Positions 15,404-22,577 of a DNA stretch of 64,000 nucleotides are shown here, piece after piece. The DNA is from Pseudomonas sp. R76 (GTDB lineage Bacteria > Pseudomonadota > Gammaproteobacteria > Pseudomonadales > Pseudomonadaceae). Where the stretch lies: assembly GCF_009834565.1 (NCBI RefSeq), contig NZ_CP019428.1:4154001-4218000 (forward strand). Direction: 5' to 3'. Both the position numbers and the translations under genes were made by a program. The notes beneath the pieces are model-generated. The model was not told the origin of the DNA and ran no database searches. It saw only the letters and a program-made list of their open reading frames with translations. The first letter of the stretch is position 1, and each line of letters opens with the position of its first letter.

Positions 15404-16726
15404 TCATGCCAGCACCTGGCGCATGCGGACCAAGGTCTGGTCCAGGCTGCTCGGCTCGCCGGCGTTCTGGCGCAGGAACGCTTCGATCGCCGCGTGGCGG
15501 TTGATGGCTTCGTCGGCCAGCGGGTCGCTGCCGGCGGAGTACTCGCCCACGCGGATGAGCATTTCGATTTCGCCGTAGCGCGCCATCAGTTCACGAATGC
15601 GCATGGCCAGGCGTTTGTGTTCTTCACCCGCGACCTGCTCCATCAAGCGGCTGCGGCTGCGTAATACATCCACCGCCGGGAAATAGTTGCGCTGGGCCAG
15701 TTCGGCGCTGAGGGCGATATGCCCGTCGAGAATCGAACGCGCTTCCTCAGCCACCGGATCACTGGCGGCGTCGCCTTCGGTGAGCACGGTGTACAGCGCG
15801 GTGATGCTGCCGGTGGGGCCGGGGCCGGCGCGCTCCAGCAGGCGCGGCAAGGCCGAGAAGAACGACGGCGGGTAACCGCGGCGGGTAGGCGGTTCGCCCA
15901 CGGCCAGGCCGATTTCACGCTGGGCGCGGGCAAAGCGCGTCAGGCTGTCCATCAACAGCAATACATTGCGGCCCTGGTCGCGGTGGTACTCGGCCAGGGT
16001 GGTGGCGACAAAGGCCGCACGCACGCGCTCGGCCGCCGGGCGATCAGACGTCGCCACCACCGCCACCGTCCGCGCACGGGCCTGGGCGTCGAGTTGCACG
16101 TCGAGCAATTCGCGCACTTCCCGGCCGCGCTCGCCGATCAGGCCGATCACAATCACATCGGCTTCGCTGTTGCGGATGATGCTCGCGAGCAGCGACGACT
16201 TGCCCACGCCCGGCTCACCAAAAATGCCCATGCGCTGGCCCTGGGCCAAGGTCAGCAAACCGTCGATGGAGCGAATACCCAGCGCCATCGAACGCACAAT
16301 CAGTTGCCGCGAAAACGGCGCCGGGGGTTCGGCGTGCAGCGGGTAGCGCTGCAAGGCCAGGGTCGGCGGGATGCCGTCGCCGTCGAGGAAATCGCCCATC
16401 GGGCTAATCACCCGCCCGAGTTGCGCATCGCCCACCGCCACGCCCAGGGTTTCGCCGGTGGCGGTGATTTGCGTGCGGGTCGACAGGCCGTCCATGGAGC
16501 CGATGGGCGACAGGATCGCCTCGTCGCCATCAAAACCGATCACCTCGGCGCTCAAGCTGCGGCCGCTGCCAGGGTCGCGCAACTGGCACAGTTCACCGAT
16601 GCTTGCGCCGGCGACACTGGCGCGCAGCAGCACACCACGGATGCTCAACACGGTGCCGTGCATCGGTCGTATACGCGCCTGGGCCAAGCGCTCAGCCAGG
16701 CGCGGCAACAACTGCTCGAGGTTCAT
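15404..16726 (-). CDS. sctN: T3SS ATPase SctN
   Basis: A 440-residue F1-type ATPase that unfolds and feeds substrates to the export gate. The Walker A is GEPGVGKSS, the Walker B NVLLLMDSLTRFARAQREI, and the family segment GLIGERGREVRE is intact. The later RRGYPPSFFSALPRLLERAG is also typical of SctN. The length is normal. Its ATG overlaps the sctL stop (ATGA). It is the last gene before the REPIN gap, so its ratio to sctO may be affected by that element. Confidence 0.97.
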   Translation of the reverse strand: MNLEQLLPRLAERLAQARIRPMHGTVLSIRGVLLRASVAGASIGELCQLRDPGSGRSLSAEVIGFDGDEAILSPIGSMDGLSTRTQITATGETLGVAVGDAQLGRVISPMGDFLDGDGIPPTLALQRYPLHAEPPAPFSRQLIVRSMALGIRSIDGLLTLAQGQRMGIFGEPGVGKSSLLASIIRNSEADVIVIGLIGERGREVRELLDVQLDAQARARTVAVVATSDRPAAERVRAAFVATTLAEYHRDQGRNVLLLMDSLTRFARAQREIGLAVGEPPTRRGYPPSFFSALPRLLERAGPGPTGSITALYTVLTEGDAASDPVAEEARSILDGHIALSAELAQRNYFPAVDVLRSRSRLMEQVAGEEHKRLAMRIRELMARYGEIEMLIRVGEYSAGSDPLADEAINRHAAIEAFLRQNAGEPSSLDQTLVRMRQVLA

Positions 16727-17307
16727 GCCACGCCCTCTTCGGCGAAGGGCAACAGGCTGCGGCGCAGGTTTTGCAGTTGCGCTTCCAGACCCAGCTCGAC
16801 GGAGCCGGCCGGGCTGTTGAGGCGTGCCTGGCCGGCGCTCAGCTGTTCATCGGCGTCCACCGCAATCGCCAGGCCTTCGTGCTTGAGGCGTTGGCGCAAG
16901 GCCTCAACCTCGGCAGGCGGCACCCACAGGGTCAGCGCCTGGTCCTGACGAAAGGCGCTCAAGGCCTGGCGGGTGCAACGCACCACGCGCTCAGCGTTGT
17001 CGAGTTCACCCAACACCTCACGCACGATGCCCAGGGCCAGATCGGCCAGGGACGCCTCCAGGCTGCTCAGGTAGTGCTGCACTTGGGACTGGGTTTGCAC
17101 CAGTAACTGCGCGACTTGCTCCGCGCCTTCTTGCCGCGCCGTTTCAAAGCCCTCGGCGCGCGCGGCTTGCAGCCACTGGTCGCTCTCGGCCTTGACCTGC
17201 TCGGCCTGATCCCTGGCGGCCTGCAAAAAGGCAAAGCCGTCGGTCCACAGCGCGGCTTCTTCGGCACGCAGGATGCGTGCGGTGGGACGGCTCGGCAATT
17301 CACTCAT
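16723..17307 (-). CDS. sctL: T3SS ATPase regulator SctL
   Basis: A 194-residue FliH/YscL-family protein that holds the ATPase to SctQ in the sorting platform. It has a helical, Ala/Gln/Glu-rich middle (AARDQAEQVKAESDQWLQAARAEGFETARQEGAEQ) and a C-terminal V-ATPase E-like domain ending AGSVELGLEAQLQNLRRSLL. It overlaps the sctK stop and couples to sctN. The family is divergent; position between sctK and sctN supports the call. Confidence 0.88.
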   Translation of the reverse strand: MSELPSRPTARILRAEEAALWTDGFAFLQAARDQAEQVKAESDQWLQAARAEGFETARQEGAEQVAQLLVQTQSQVQHYLSSLEASLADLALGIVREVLGELDNAERVVRCTRQALSAFRQDQALTLWVPPAEVEALRQRLKHEGLAIAVDADEQLSAGQARLNSPAGSVELGLEAQLQNLRRSLLPFAEEGVA

Positions 17308-17917
17308 CGGTTTTATCCTCGGCCATCAGGGCGGCGGCGGCGGCCTGGACGATCTCCAGATCGCGCGGCAGCCGTGTGCTGTGGCCCTGGGGGAAGGCGA
17401 AACGCAAGCGCATCCAGCCCTGCAAATCGGCCTGCTGGGCGTGCAGCCAGGCCGCCACGCAGCCCTGGCCATCGCGGTCGATGGCGTCGATCAGTTCCGC
17501 AGGCTCGCGCAGCAAATCTGCAGCTCCGCCCAGTTGACGCAAAGCCAGCGCTTGGCTGAAGACCTCGGCGCCCAGGCCTTCGCGCAGCTCATTGACCACG
17601 TCGCGGCGAATCTCGCGGCTCAAGGTCGAGGCGTGCCAGATGGCGCCGCACAACCTCGGCAAGCGCGCAAATTGCGCCGGCGACAGCAGCAACACCGGCA
17701 GGTCGGCCGCCAAGGGCGTCACCAGGTATGCCAGCGGCGCCAGTTGATAGTGGTTGACCAGCAGTTGTTCCAGGCGCTGGCGAAAACGCTGCTGGTTTTG
17801 CATCGCGTGCAGCACGTCTTCCGGCAGGTCATCAGCAAAACACGCGCCCAGGCTTGGCGCGCGCACGAACTGCAGCGGCTCGGCGATCAGCCGCTGCCAG
17901 CGTTCAAACAAACTCAT
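17300..17917 (-). CDS. sctK: T3SS sorting-platform protein SctK (HrpD/YscK-like)
   Basis: A 205-residue soluble protein starting MSLFERWQRLIAEPLQFV. SctK proteins cap the sorting-platform pods under the SctD ring. I chose ATG 17917 because GGAGGGGG lies directly upstream and it overlaps the sctJ stop (ATGA); a longer frame reads back through sctJ. The SctK family is weakly conserved. The call rests on size, Leu/Ala-rich helical composition and the J-K-L gene order. Confidence 0.7.
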   Translation of the reverse strand: MSLFERWQRLIAEPLQFVRAPSLGACFADDLPEDVLHAMQNQQRFRQRLEQLLVNHYQLAPLAYLVTPLAADLPVLLLSPAQFARLPRLCGAIWHASTLSREIRRDVVNELREGLGAEVFSQALALRQLGGAADLLREPAELIDAIDRDGQGCVAAWLHAQQADLQGWMRLRFAFPQGHSTRLPRDLEIVQAAAAALMAEDKTDE

Positions 17918-18696
17918 TCCCCCTCCTTGAGCACATACAACGCCTGGGATTGGCGCCGCGCCCACTGCTGGCGGGCCAATACGCCGAGCGCGCCGAGGGC
18001 GATCAGCAGCAAGCCGCCAAACATAATGCGGGCCTGGGCGAGGTTGTCTTCCAGCAACCACAGACCCATAAAACGCGCCAGCCGAGGCTGTGCCGGGTTC
18101 TGGCTGATAGCCACGGCGGCCTTGATCGCGGTCACCGACACGCCGTCGTAGCTGAGGCCGGAGATGCCGTTGGCGACCAGGGTCTTAATCTGCGGGATCA
18201 GCGTATTGATGTCGGTGCCTGGGTCGTAACGCACCAGCACCGAGGCCGACGACGGCGAAATCACGCGCTTGAGCAAGTCGTTGTCGGGCAACACCACGTG
18301 CACACGGGCGGCGACGATGCCGTCGATCTGCGACACCGAGTGCGACAGCTCTTCGCTCAGCGCGTAGATCATCTGCGCGCGCTCCTGCACCGGCGACGAC
18401 ACCAGGCCATTGCCCTTGAACACCTCGCCCATGTTGGAAAAGCTCTGCTGCGGCAGGCCGGCGTTGTCGAGCAGGGTCATGGCTTCGGCAAAGCGCTCCT
18501 CATCGACCACCACTTTAAGCTGGCCGTTGTCCTGGGTCTTGCGCTCCGCCGGGATGCCACCGCGCAGCAGCACCGCGACCATGGCGTTGGCATCGCGCTC
18601 GCTGAGGTTGGTGTAGAGGTCGGTGTTGCACGCCTGCAAGAGGCTGGCGAGCAAGCCGATCAGCAACAGGCGCAAGGCGCGGTTTGGGCTTGGCAT
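17914..18696 (-). CDS. sctJ: T3SS inner-membrane ring lipoprotein SctJ
   Basis: A 260-residue YscJ/FliF-family lipoprotein. The leader ends in a lipobox (SLLQAC). The ring-building domains contain the conserved YTNLSERDANAMVAVLL and IDGIVAARVHVVLPDND segments, and a membrane anchor follows (IMFGGLLLIALGALGVLA). SctJ with SctD forms the inner-membrane rings. I chose ATG 18696 because it gives a complete lipoprotein leader 4 bp after the sctI stop; the longer open frame runs back through sctI. The length is normal. Confidence 0.95.
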   Translation of the reverse strand: MPSPNRALRLLLIGLLASLLQACNTDLYTNLSERDANAMVAVLLRGGIPAERKTQDNGQLKVVVDEERFAEAMTLLDNAGLPQQSFSNMGEVFKGNGLVSSPVQERAQMIYALSEELSHSVSQIDGIVAARVHVVLPDNDLLKRVISPSSASVLVRYDPGTDINTLIPQIKTLVANGISGLSYDGVSVTAIKAAVAISQNPAQPRLARFMGLWLLEDNLAQARIMFGGLLLIALGALGVLARQQWARRQSQALYVLKEGE

Positions 18697-18700
18697 GGCG

Positions 18701-19135
18701 TTATTGACCCTTGAGCAAGGTATTGGCGGAACCGGAAATCTGCGTCGCGCCGCGCACCACCATCTGGGTTTCGATGGAGTAATCGAACATCTTGCCCAGC
18801 GAGTGCACGATCTGGTCGACCTGCTGTTCGCCGACTTTCTTGCCCGGCTCGCCTTGGGGCGACGCACTCGCCGTGCGGATCTCCACCGAGGCCGGTGGCG
18901 GCGCCGAGGGGTTATTGGTAAGCACATCGGCGCGCTCGGAAAACGCCCGGGTGCGGTCGATGAAACTGTTCATGCGCTCCATCAGGCCCGAGCCGATCTG
19001 GTGCGGGCTGGCGCCTTCGGGCATGCCCTTGGCGGTATTGGCCATGTGCTCGAACAGGTTCTGCGAGGCCCCGGCGGGCCCCGCACCGGCGGACGGCGGC
19101 AAAGCCGAAGCGCCGGCAGCGAGACTGATAGTCAT
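18701..19135 (-). CDS. sctI: T3SS inner rod protein SctI (HrpB/YscI-like)
   Basis: A 144-residue protein whose C-terminal part fits the inner rod/adapter family (MFDYSIETQMVVRGATQISGSANTLLKGQ). The N-terminal half is low-complexity, rich in Ala, Gly, Ser and Pro, as expected of a T3SS substrate without a Sec signal. Few copies normally join the export gate to the needle base. It lies directly ahead of sctJ and 9 bp after the 77-aa gene. Confidence 0.8.
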   Translation of the reverse strand: MTISLAAGASALPPSAGAGPAGASQNLFEHMANTAKGMPEGASPHQIGSGLMERMNSFIDRTRAFSERADVLTNNPSAPPPASVEIRTASASPQGEPGKKVGEQQVDQIVHSLGKMFDYSIETQMVVRGATQISGSANTLLKGQ

Positions 19136-19144
19136 AGGGGCTCC

Positions 19145-19378
19145 CTACTCGTCGTCGTCATCGGACATGGCGTCGTTCAGCAGTTCCTGCATCTTCGGCA
19201 TGATGATGAACTGCCCGCCAATGGTGACCGCCTGGGTGATCAGCGCATCGTTGAACTCGGCGTCGCTGGTGTCCGAGGGTTTGTCGGCGGCCTTGGCGTT
19301 ATCCACCGCCGCGTTGAACTTGGCTTCAGGGCTGGCGCCACCGGGGGCGAGGTTGCTGTCTACGGCCGTTACGGACAT
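19145..19378 (-). CDS. Small T3SS-associated protein, 77 aa, possible needle/pilin-like
   Basis: A short protein without leader or membrane segment. It has a flexible, Ala/Asp-rich first half, a predicted helix around AEFNDALITQAVTIGGQF and PKMQELLNDAM, and an acidic tail (SDDDDE). Its size and position beside sctI fit a needle subunit (SctF) or a helper. The FN-x-A-hydrophobic pattern also occurs in the 53-aa protein at 26540. The acidic C-terminus is unusual for a needle subunit, whose C-terminus packs in the filament. The ribosome site AAGGAG is good. Identity is not established. Confidence 0.6.
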   Translation of the reverse strand: MSVTAVDSNLAPGGASPEAKFNAAVDNAKAADKPSDTSDAEFNDALITQAVTIGGQFIIMPKMQELLNDAMSDDDDE

Positions 19379-19390
19379 GGTGCTGCTCCT

Positions 19391-19954
19391 TTACTGGGTT
19401 GGGGTTTCGGTACTGACTTGGGCGCCACGGAACACCCGCACGCCATGCTCGCGTGCCACCGGGGCGGCCACGACGTTGGGTTGCAGGTGATCGACATGCT
19501 GTTGCACCAACGCCAGGTACGGCGGTGGGCCGGAGACAAACACCTCATCGCCCTCGGGACCATTGCGCATCGACAACTGCTGGCCGAACACGTCGAGGGT
19601 GTTCAGGTAGGCCTGCAACTGGTCGAGGTTGAGCGCGCTGGCCTTGAACAGCTTGGTGCTGATTTCGTCGCTGGCATTGAGGTACAGCAGGTTGCCGTCG
19701 AAGTACCAGGTCAGGCCGTTGGTGCTGCACAGGGTCTGCAGGAACTCACCGGCAGTGGCGGCGCGAATGGTGCTGCGGGCCTTGCCGCGCACCTTGTCCG
19801 AGAGCACCAGCGGCACGTCGAGGTTGTGGCCGAATTCTTCCAGGGCACTGCGTACATCCTGATCGACCAGCACGTAGGCGTAGGGCTGGGAGAACCAGGC
19901 GGGCTCTTCGGCGGCGTTGGCCAAACCGGCGTTGAACAGGCATAGGACGGCCAT
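19391..19954 (-). CDS. Stand-alone T3SS secretin N-domain protein (SctC N0/N1, RhcC1-like)
   Basis: A 187-residue exported protein with a short leader (MAVLCLFNAGLANA). The mature part matches the N0 and N1 domains of SctC secretins (QPYAYVLVDQDVRSALEEFGHNLDVPLVLSD, then EFLQTLCSTNGLTWYFDGNLLYLN; later GPPPYLALVQQHV). It stops where the secretin barrel would begin. Rhizobial systems likewise have a short RhcC1 beside a separate RhcC2. The barrel here is probably supplied by the CpaC-like protein at 21297. The start is uncertain: ATG 19954 leaves almost no n-region, and TTG at 19957 is possible. It is the first gene of the second sct block, divergent from tadD-like. Confidence 0.8.
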   Translation of the reverse strand: MAVLCLFNAGLANAAEEPAWFSQPYAYVLVDQDVRSALEEFGHNLDVPLVLSDKVRGKARSTIRAATAGEFLQTLCSTNGLTWYFDGNLLYLNASDEISTKLFKASALNLDQLQAYLNTLDVFGQQLSMRNGPEGDEVFVSGPPPYLALVQQHVDHLQPNVVAAPVAREHGVRVFRGAQVSTETPTQ

Positions 19955-20002
19955 CAAAAATATGCTTACATGACGTCCGCCTTCGCCCGACGAGTTGTGA
20001 CG

Positions 20003-20767
20003 ATGACCAAGAATTTTCTGCTCGCCAGTACCCTGCTGTTGGCGGCCTGTTCCAGCAAACCTGCGACCGATACCGACAAGTCCCTGCAACTGGCCAACGA
20101 CCTGAGCAAACGCGGCGACTACAGCAGCGCGGCCGCGCTGTACGAGCGCGCCGCCCAGCAACCGGGCGCCGGCATCGACCTGTGGCTCAAACTCGGCCAG
20201 GCCAAACTCGACGCCAAGGACGCGCTGGGCGCCGAACGCGCTTTCCAGCAGGCCTTGGGTTTCGACGCCCATAACGCCGACGCCCTGCTCGGCCTGGGCA
20301 CCGCGCAATTGCAATTGGGCAAGACCCAACGCGCGGTGACCGCTTTGGGGCAGGCCGCCGAGATCAATCACCTGCCGGTCGCCTATACCCGTTTGGGCAT
20401 CGCCCAGGTGCTGAATGGCCAGGCCGTCGCGGCGCAAACGGCGTTCGCCAAAAGCCTGAGCTTGCAGGCGGACGACCTCGACAGCCGCTGCAATCTGGCC
20501 CTGGCTTATGCGCTTGGCGGGCAGTCGCAGCAGGCGCTGGAGACCATTGCCCCGGTGACTCAGTCGCCCCGTGCCTTGCCACGGCATCAGCGCAATGAGT
20601 TGTTGGTGATGGTGTTGGCGGGCTTTGAACAAAAGGTTGGCGGGTTGCCGTTGGACGATATTCCGGCGGCTGAGCGCGCGCGTTTGGTGGTGGAGGCCAA
20701 GCGCATCAAGGCGATCAGTGATCCGGTGGCGCAGGCGAAGGAATTGGGGTTGGTTGACCCGCGCTGA
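20003..20767 (+). CDS. tadD: TadD-like TPR lipoprotein within T3SS cluster
   Basis: A 254-residue lipoprotein with lipobox LLLAACSS, followed by tandem TPR repeats (DYSSAAALYERAAQQPGAGIDLWLKLGQAKLD; ALGAERAFQQALGFDAHNADALLGLGTAQL) and a C-terminus DPVAQAKELGL like that of TadD. In Tad pilus systems TadD helps the RcpA/CpaC secretin assemble in the outer membrane. A pilotin-like job for the neighbouring CpaC-like secretin is therefore inferred. I chose ATG 20003, which gives the complete leader. It is the only gene on the plus strand inside the T3SS: divergent from the SctC N-domain gene (48 bp apart) and convergent with the CpaD-like gene. Confidence 0.75.
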   Translation: MTKNFLLASTLLLAACSSKPATDTDKSLQLANDLSKRGDYSSAAALYERAAQQPGAGIDLWLKLGQAKLDAKDALGAERAFQQALGFDAHNADALLGLGTAQLQLGKTQRAVTALGQAAEINHLPVAYTRLGIAQVLNGQAVAAQTAFAKSLSLQADDLDSRCNLALAYALGGQSQQALETIAPVTQSPRALPRHQRNELLVMVLAGFEQKVGGLPLDDIPAAERARLVVEAKRIKAISDPVAQAKELGLVDPR

Positions 20768-20769
20768 CT

Positions 20770-20876
20770 GATCGTTCCCACGCTCTGCGTGGGAATTCAG
20801 GCCGGGTCGTTTTGCGTTCCGAGGCGTGACGCGGAGCGTCACAAGAGGCATTCCCACGCGGAGCGTGGGAACGATC
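20770..20876. repeat. GATCGTTCCCACGC palindromic element
   Basis: An intergenic palindrome with outer arms GATCGTTCCCACGC and its inverse, and an inner GTGACGC-type pair. It lies between the convergent tadD-like and cpaD-like genes and could terminate both. A second copy is at 25411-25526. Confidence 0.8.
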
Positions 20877-20901
20877 ATTGCGATCATTGGCGTGCCTTTG
20901 G

Positions 20902-21282
20902 TCATTGTTGGCCTCCGGTCGCGCCGGCTTTGGCTTCTTGCTGATCTTTGCGCCGCTGCAGTTGCTCGCGGTCGAAGCCTTCGATGTAGACCTGGGCGGC
21001 GCGGCCGACGGGGGCGGCCATGGCCGGGCCGGTGGCGCGGCCTTGGGTCAGGTCCTGCTTGCGCTCAACCATCTGCATCAAATTCAAATTGTTCGCACAG
21101 CCCAACGGTAAGGTCGGTTTGAAATCTTCGTCCAGCCCGATTGCATCCTTGGCCGGCGGCTGCTGGCATTGGCTCGGCAAACCATCCGCGCGGTATTCCG
21201 GCGCGTAATACACCGGCGCCAAATGGGTCTGGCAGCCCACCAACGCGAGGGGCAACAGCATCAACACACGCAAAGCAGTCAT
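20902..21282 (-). CDS. cpaD: CpaD/RcpB-like pilus lipoprotein within T3SS cluster
   Basis: A 126-residue lipoprotein with lipobox LALVGC after MTALRVLMLLP. The C-terminal part carries the CpaD signature: GCANNLNLMQMVERKQDLTQGRATGP, then AAQVYIEGF. CpaD is the outer-membrane lipoprotein partner of the CpaC secretin in Tad pili. This protein is shorter than typical CpaD (about 200 residues), mainly lacking the N-terminal half. I chose ATG 21282 because GGGG lies at normal distance; ATG 21297, overlapping the cpaC-like stop, would add five residues. It ends the first T3SS block. Confidence 0.72.
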   Translation of the reverse strand: MTALRVLMLLPLALVGCQTHLAPVYYAPEYRADGLPSQCQQPPAKDAIGLDEDFKPTLPLGCANNLNLMQMVERKQDLTQGRATGPAMAAPVGRAAQVYIEGFDREQLQRRKDQQEAKAGATGGQQ

Positions 21283-21296
21283 CGCAGGCCCCCTCA

Positions 21297-22577
21297 TCAA
21301 TTCATGTAGAAACCGAACGCCCCGCGGCTGCGCGGTCCGGTGGCCGCGGCAGTAGCCGGTTGTGCGTCCAACGGTGTGGCGAGACTGCGGCTGCGCACCG
21401 GCTCCACCAGGTACGGTGTAATCAGGATCACCAACTCGGTTTCGTTACGCTGGAAACGCTTGGAGCGAAACAGGTTGCCGAGGATCGGCAAGTCGCCCAG
21501 CAACGGCAGTTTTTCGATGTCCTGGCTGCTCTCACGCTGGAACAGCCCGGCGATGGCGAAGGTCTGCCCGCTGCCGACTTCAACCCGCGTATCCGCACGG
21601 CGCACGCTGAAGGACGGCACATGGAAATTGCCGAAGTCCACGGTGCCGCCGCTGACCACGCTGCTGACTTCGGGGCGCACTTGCAGGGCGATGCGGCCGT
21701 TGGGCAACAGCGTCGGGTTGAACAGCAGCGACACGCCGAACGACTTGTATTCGATGCCCACCAGATCGCGGTTGACCGGCACAGGGATCGCCACTTCGCC
21801 GCCGGCGAGGAAGCTGGCGGTCTGGCCGGTCATGGCGGTGATGTTCGGCTCGGCCAGTATCTGCAACACACCGTTGGCTTGCAGTGCGTCGAGCATGCCG
21901 TCGATATTCACATTGCCCGAGCCGGTGCCCGCCGTCGCCAGGCCGCCCGCCGTGGCAGCCGCCAGGCCACCGCCGGTAATCAGCCCGAACGAGAAGGTGC
22001 CGTTGTTGAACATCGCGTTCCAGTTCACGCCGTAGTGCAGCAACTCGGACCGCGACACTTCGGCAAAGCGCACACGCAGGTTGACCTGGGCGGCGCCGGC
22101 GTATTCGGTGGTGTTGATTGCGCTTTGGAAGCCTTGGCCCTGCGGGTTGAGCAGCGCGTTGAGGTCGGTCGCTTCGGCCACTGAACCGACAGTGCCCTTG
22201 GCGATCAGGCGGTTGCCGGCGCCGGTGATTTGCGCGCCATTGCCGGGGTGCAGTTCCTGCATTGGCGCGGTCACCGCCTGGGTGCCGCTGCTGACCGACA
22301 AGGTCAGGCTGGCGAGTTGTTTGCCGTCATTACCGAGGGCGATCAGGCTGGTATTGCCTGGCGCCTTGCCGAAGATATACAGCGTGCCGGGCGACACCAC
22401 TTGCAGGTCAGCGACGTTGGGCTCGGCCACCAGCACCGACTCCACCGGCGCGACAAAATGCAAAATACGCCCTTCGCCGGACGCCAGATTGATCGAGCCC
22501 CCCGCCCCATTGGCAATTTCCTGAGCCTGACTTGCACAACTGACCAGAGCCAGCAACAACACACAAAAACGCATCAT
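21297..22577 (-). CDS. cpaC: CpaC/RcpA-type secretin serving as T3SS outer-membrane channel
   Basis: A 426-residue exported protein. After the leader (MMRFCVLLLALVSCASQAQ) comes the pilus-type N-domain with the Tad signature (VLVAEPNVADLQVVSPGTLYIFGKAPG). A BON-like segment follows (LIAKGTVGSVAEATDLNALL), then a Tad-type secretin domain (GEVAIPVPVN, EYKSFGVSLLFNPTLL, GRIALQVRPEVSS, LPLLGDLPILGNLFRS, ELVILITPYLVEPV). T3SS-type N0/N1 domains are absent and instead encoded at 19391. It overlaps the sctV stop (ATGA), so it belongs to the T3SS operon. No Tad ATPase, TadB/C or Flp pilin gene is present in the window. I infer that it is the SctC barrel. Confidence 0.88.
   Translation of the reverse strand: MMRFCVLLLALVSCASQAQEIANGAGGSINLASGEGRILHFVAPVESVLVAEPNVADLQVVSPGTLYIFGKAPGNTSLIALGNDGKQLASLTLSVSSGTQAVTAPMQELHPGNGAQITGAGNRLIAKGTVGSVAEATDLNALLNPQGQGFQSAINTTEYAGAAQVNLRVRFAEVSRSELLHYGVNWNAMFNNGTFSFGLITGGGLAAATAGGLATAGTGSGNVNIDGMLDALQANGVLQILAEPNITAMTGQTASFLAGGEVAIPVPVNRDLVGIEYKSFGVSLLFNPTLLPNGRIALQVRPEVSSVVSGGTVDFGNFHVPSFSVRRADTRVEVGSGQTFAIAGLFQRESSQDIEKLPLLGDLPILGNLFRSKRFQRNETELVILITPYLVEPVRSRSLATPLDAQPATAAATGPRSRGAFGFYMN

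Noticed and set aside
19391..22577. A Tad pilus locus
   Set aside because: Only the secretin, CpaD-like and TadD-like genes are present. There is no Flp pilin, TadA ATPase, TadB/C or prepilin peptidase, and the secretin gene is coupled to sctV.
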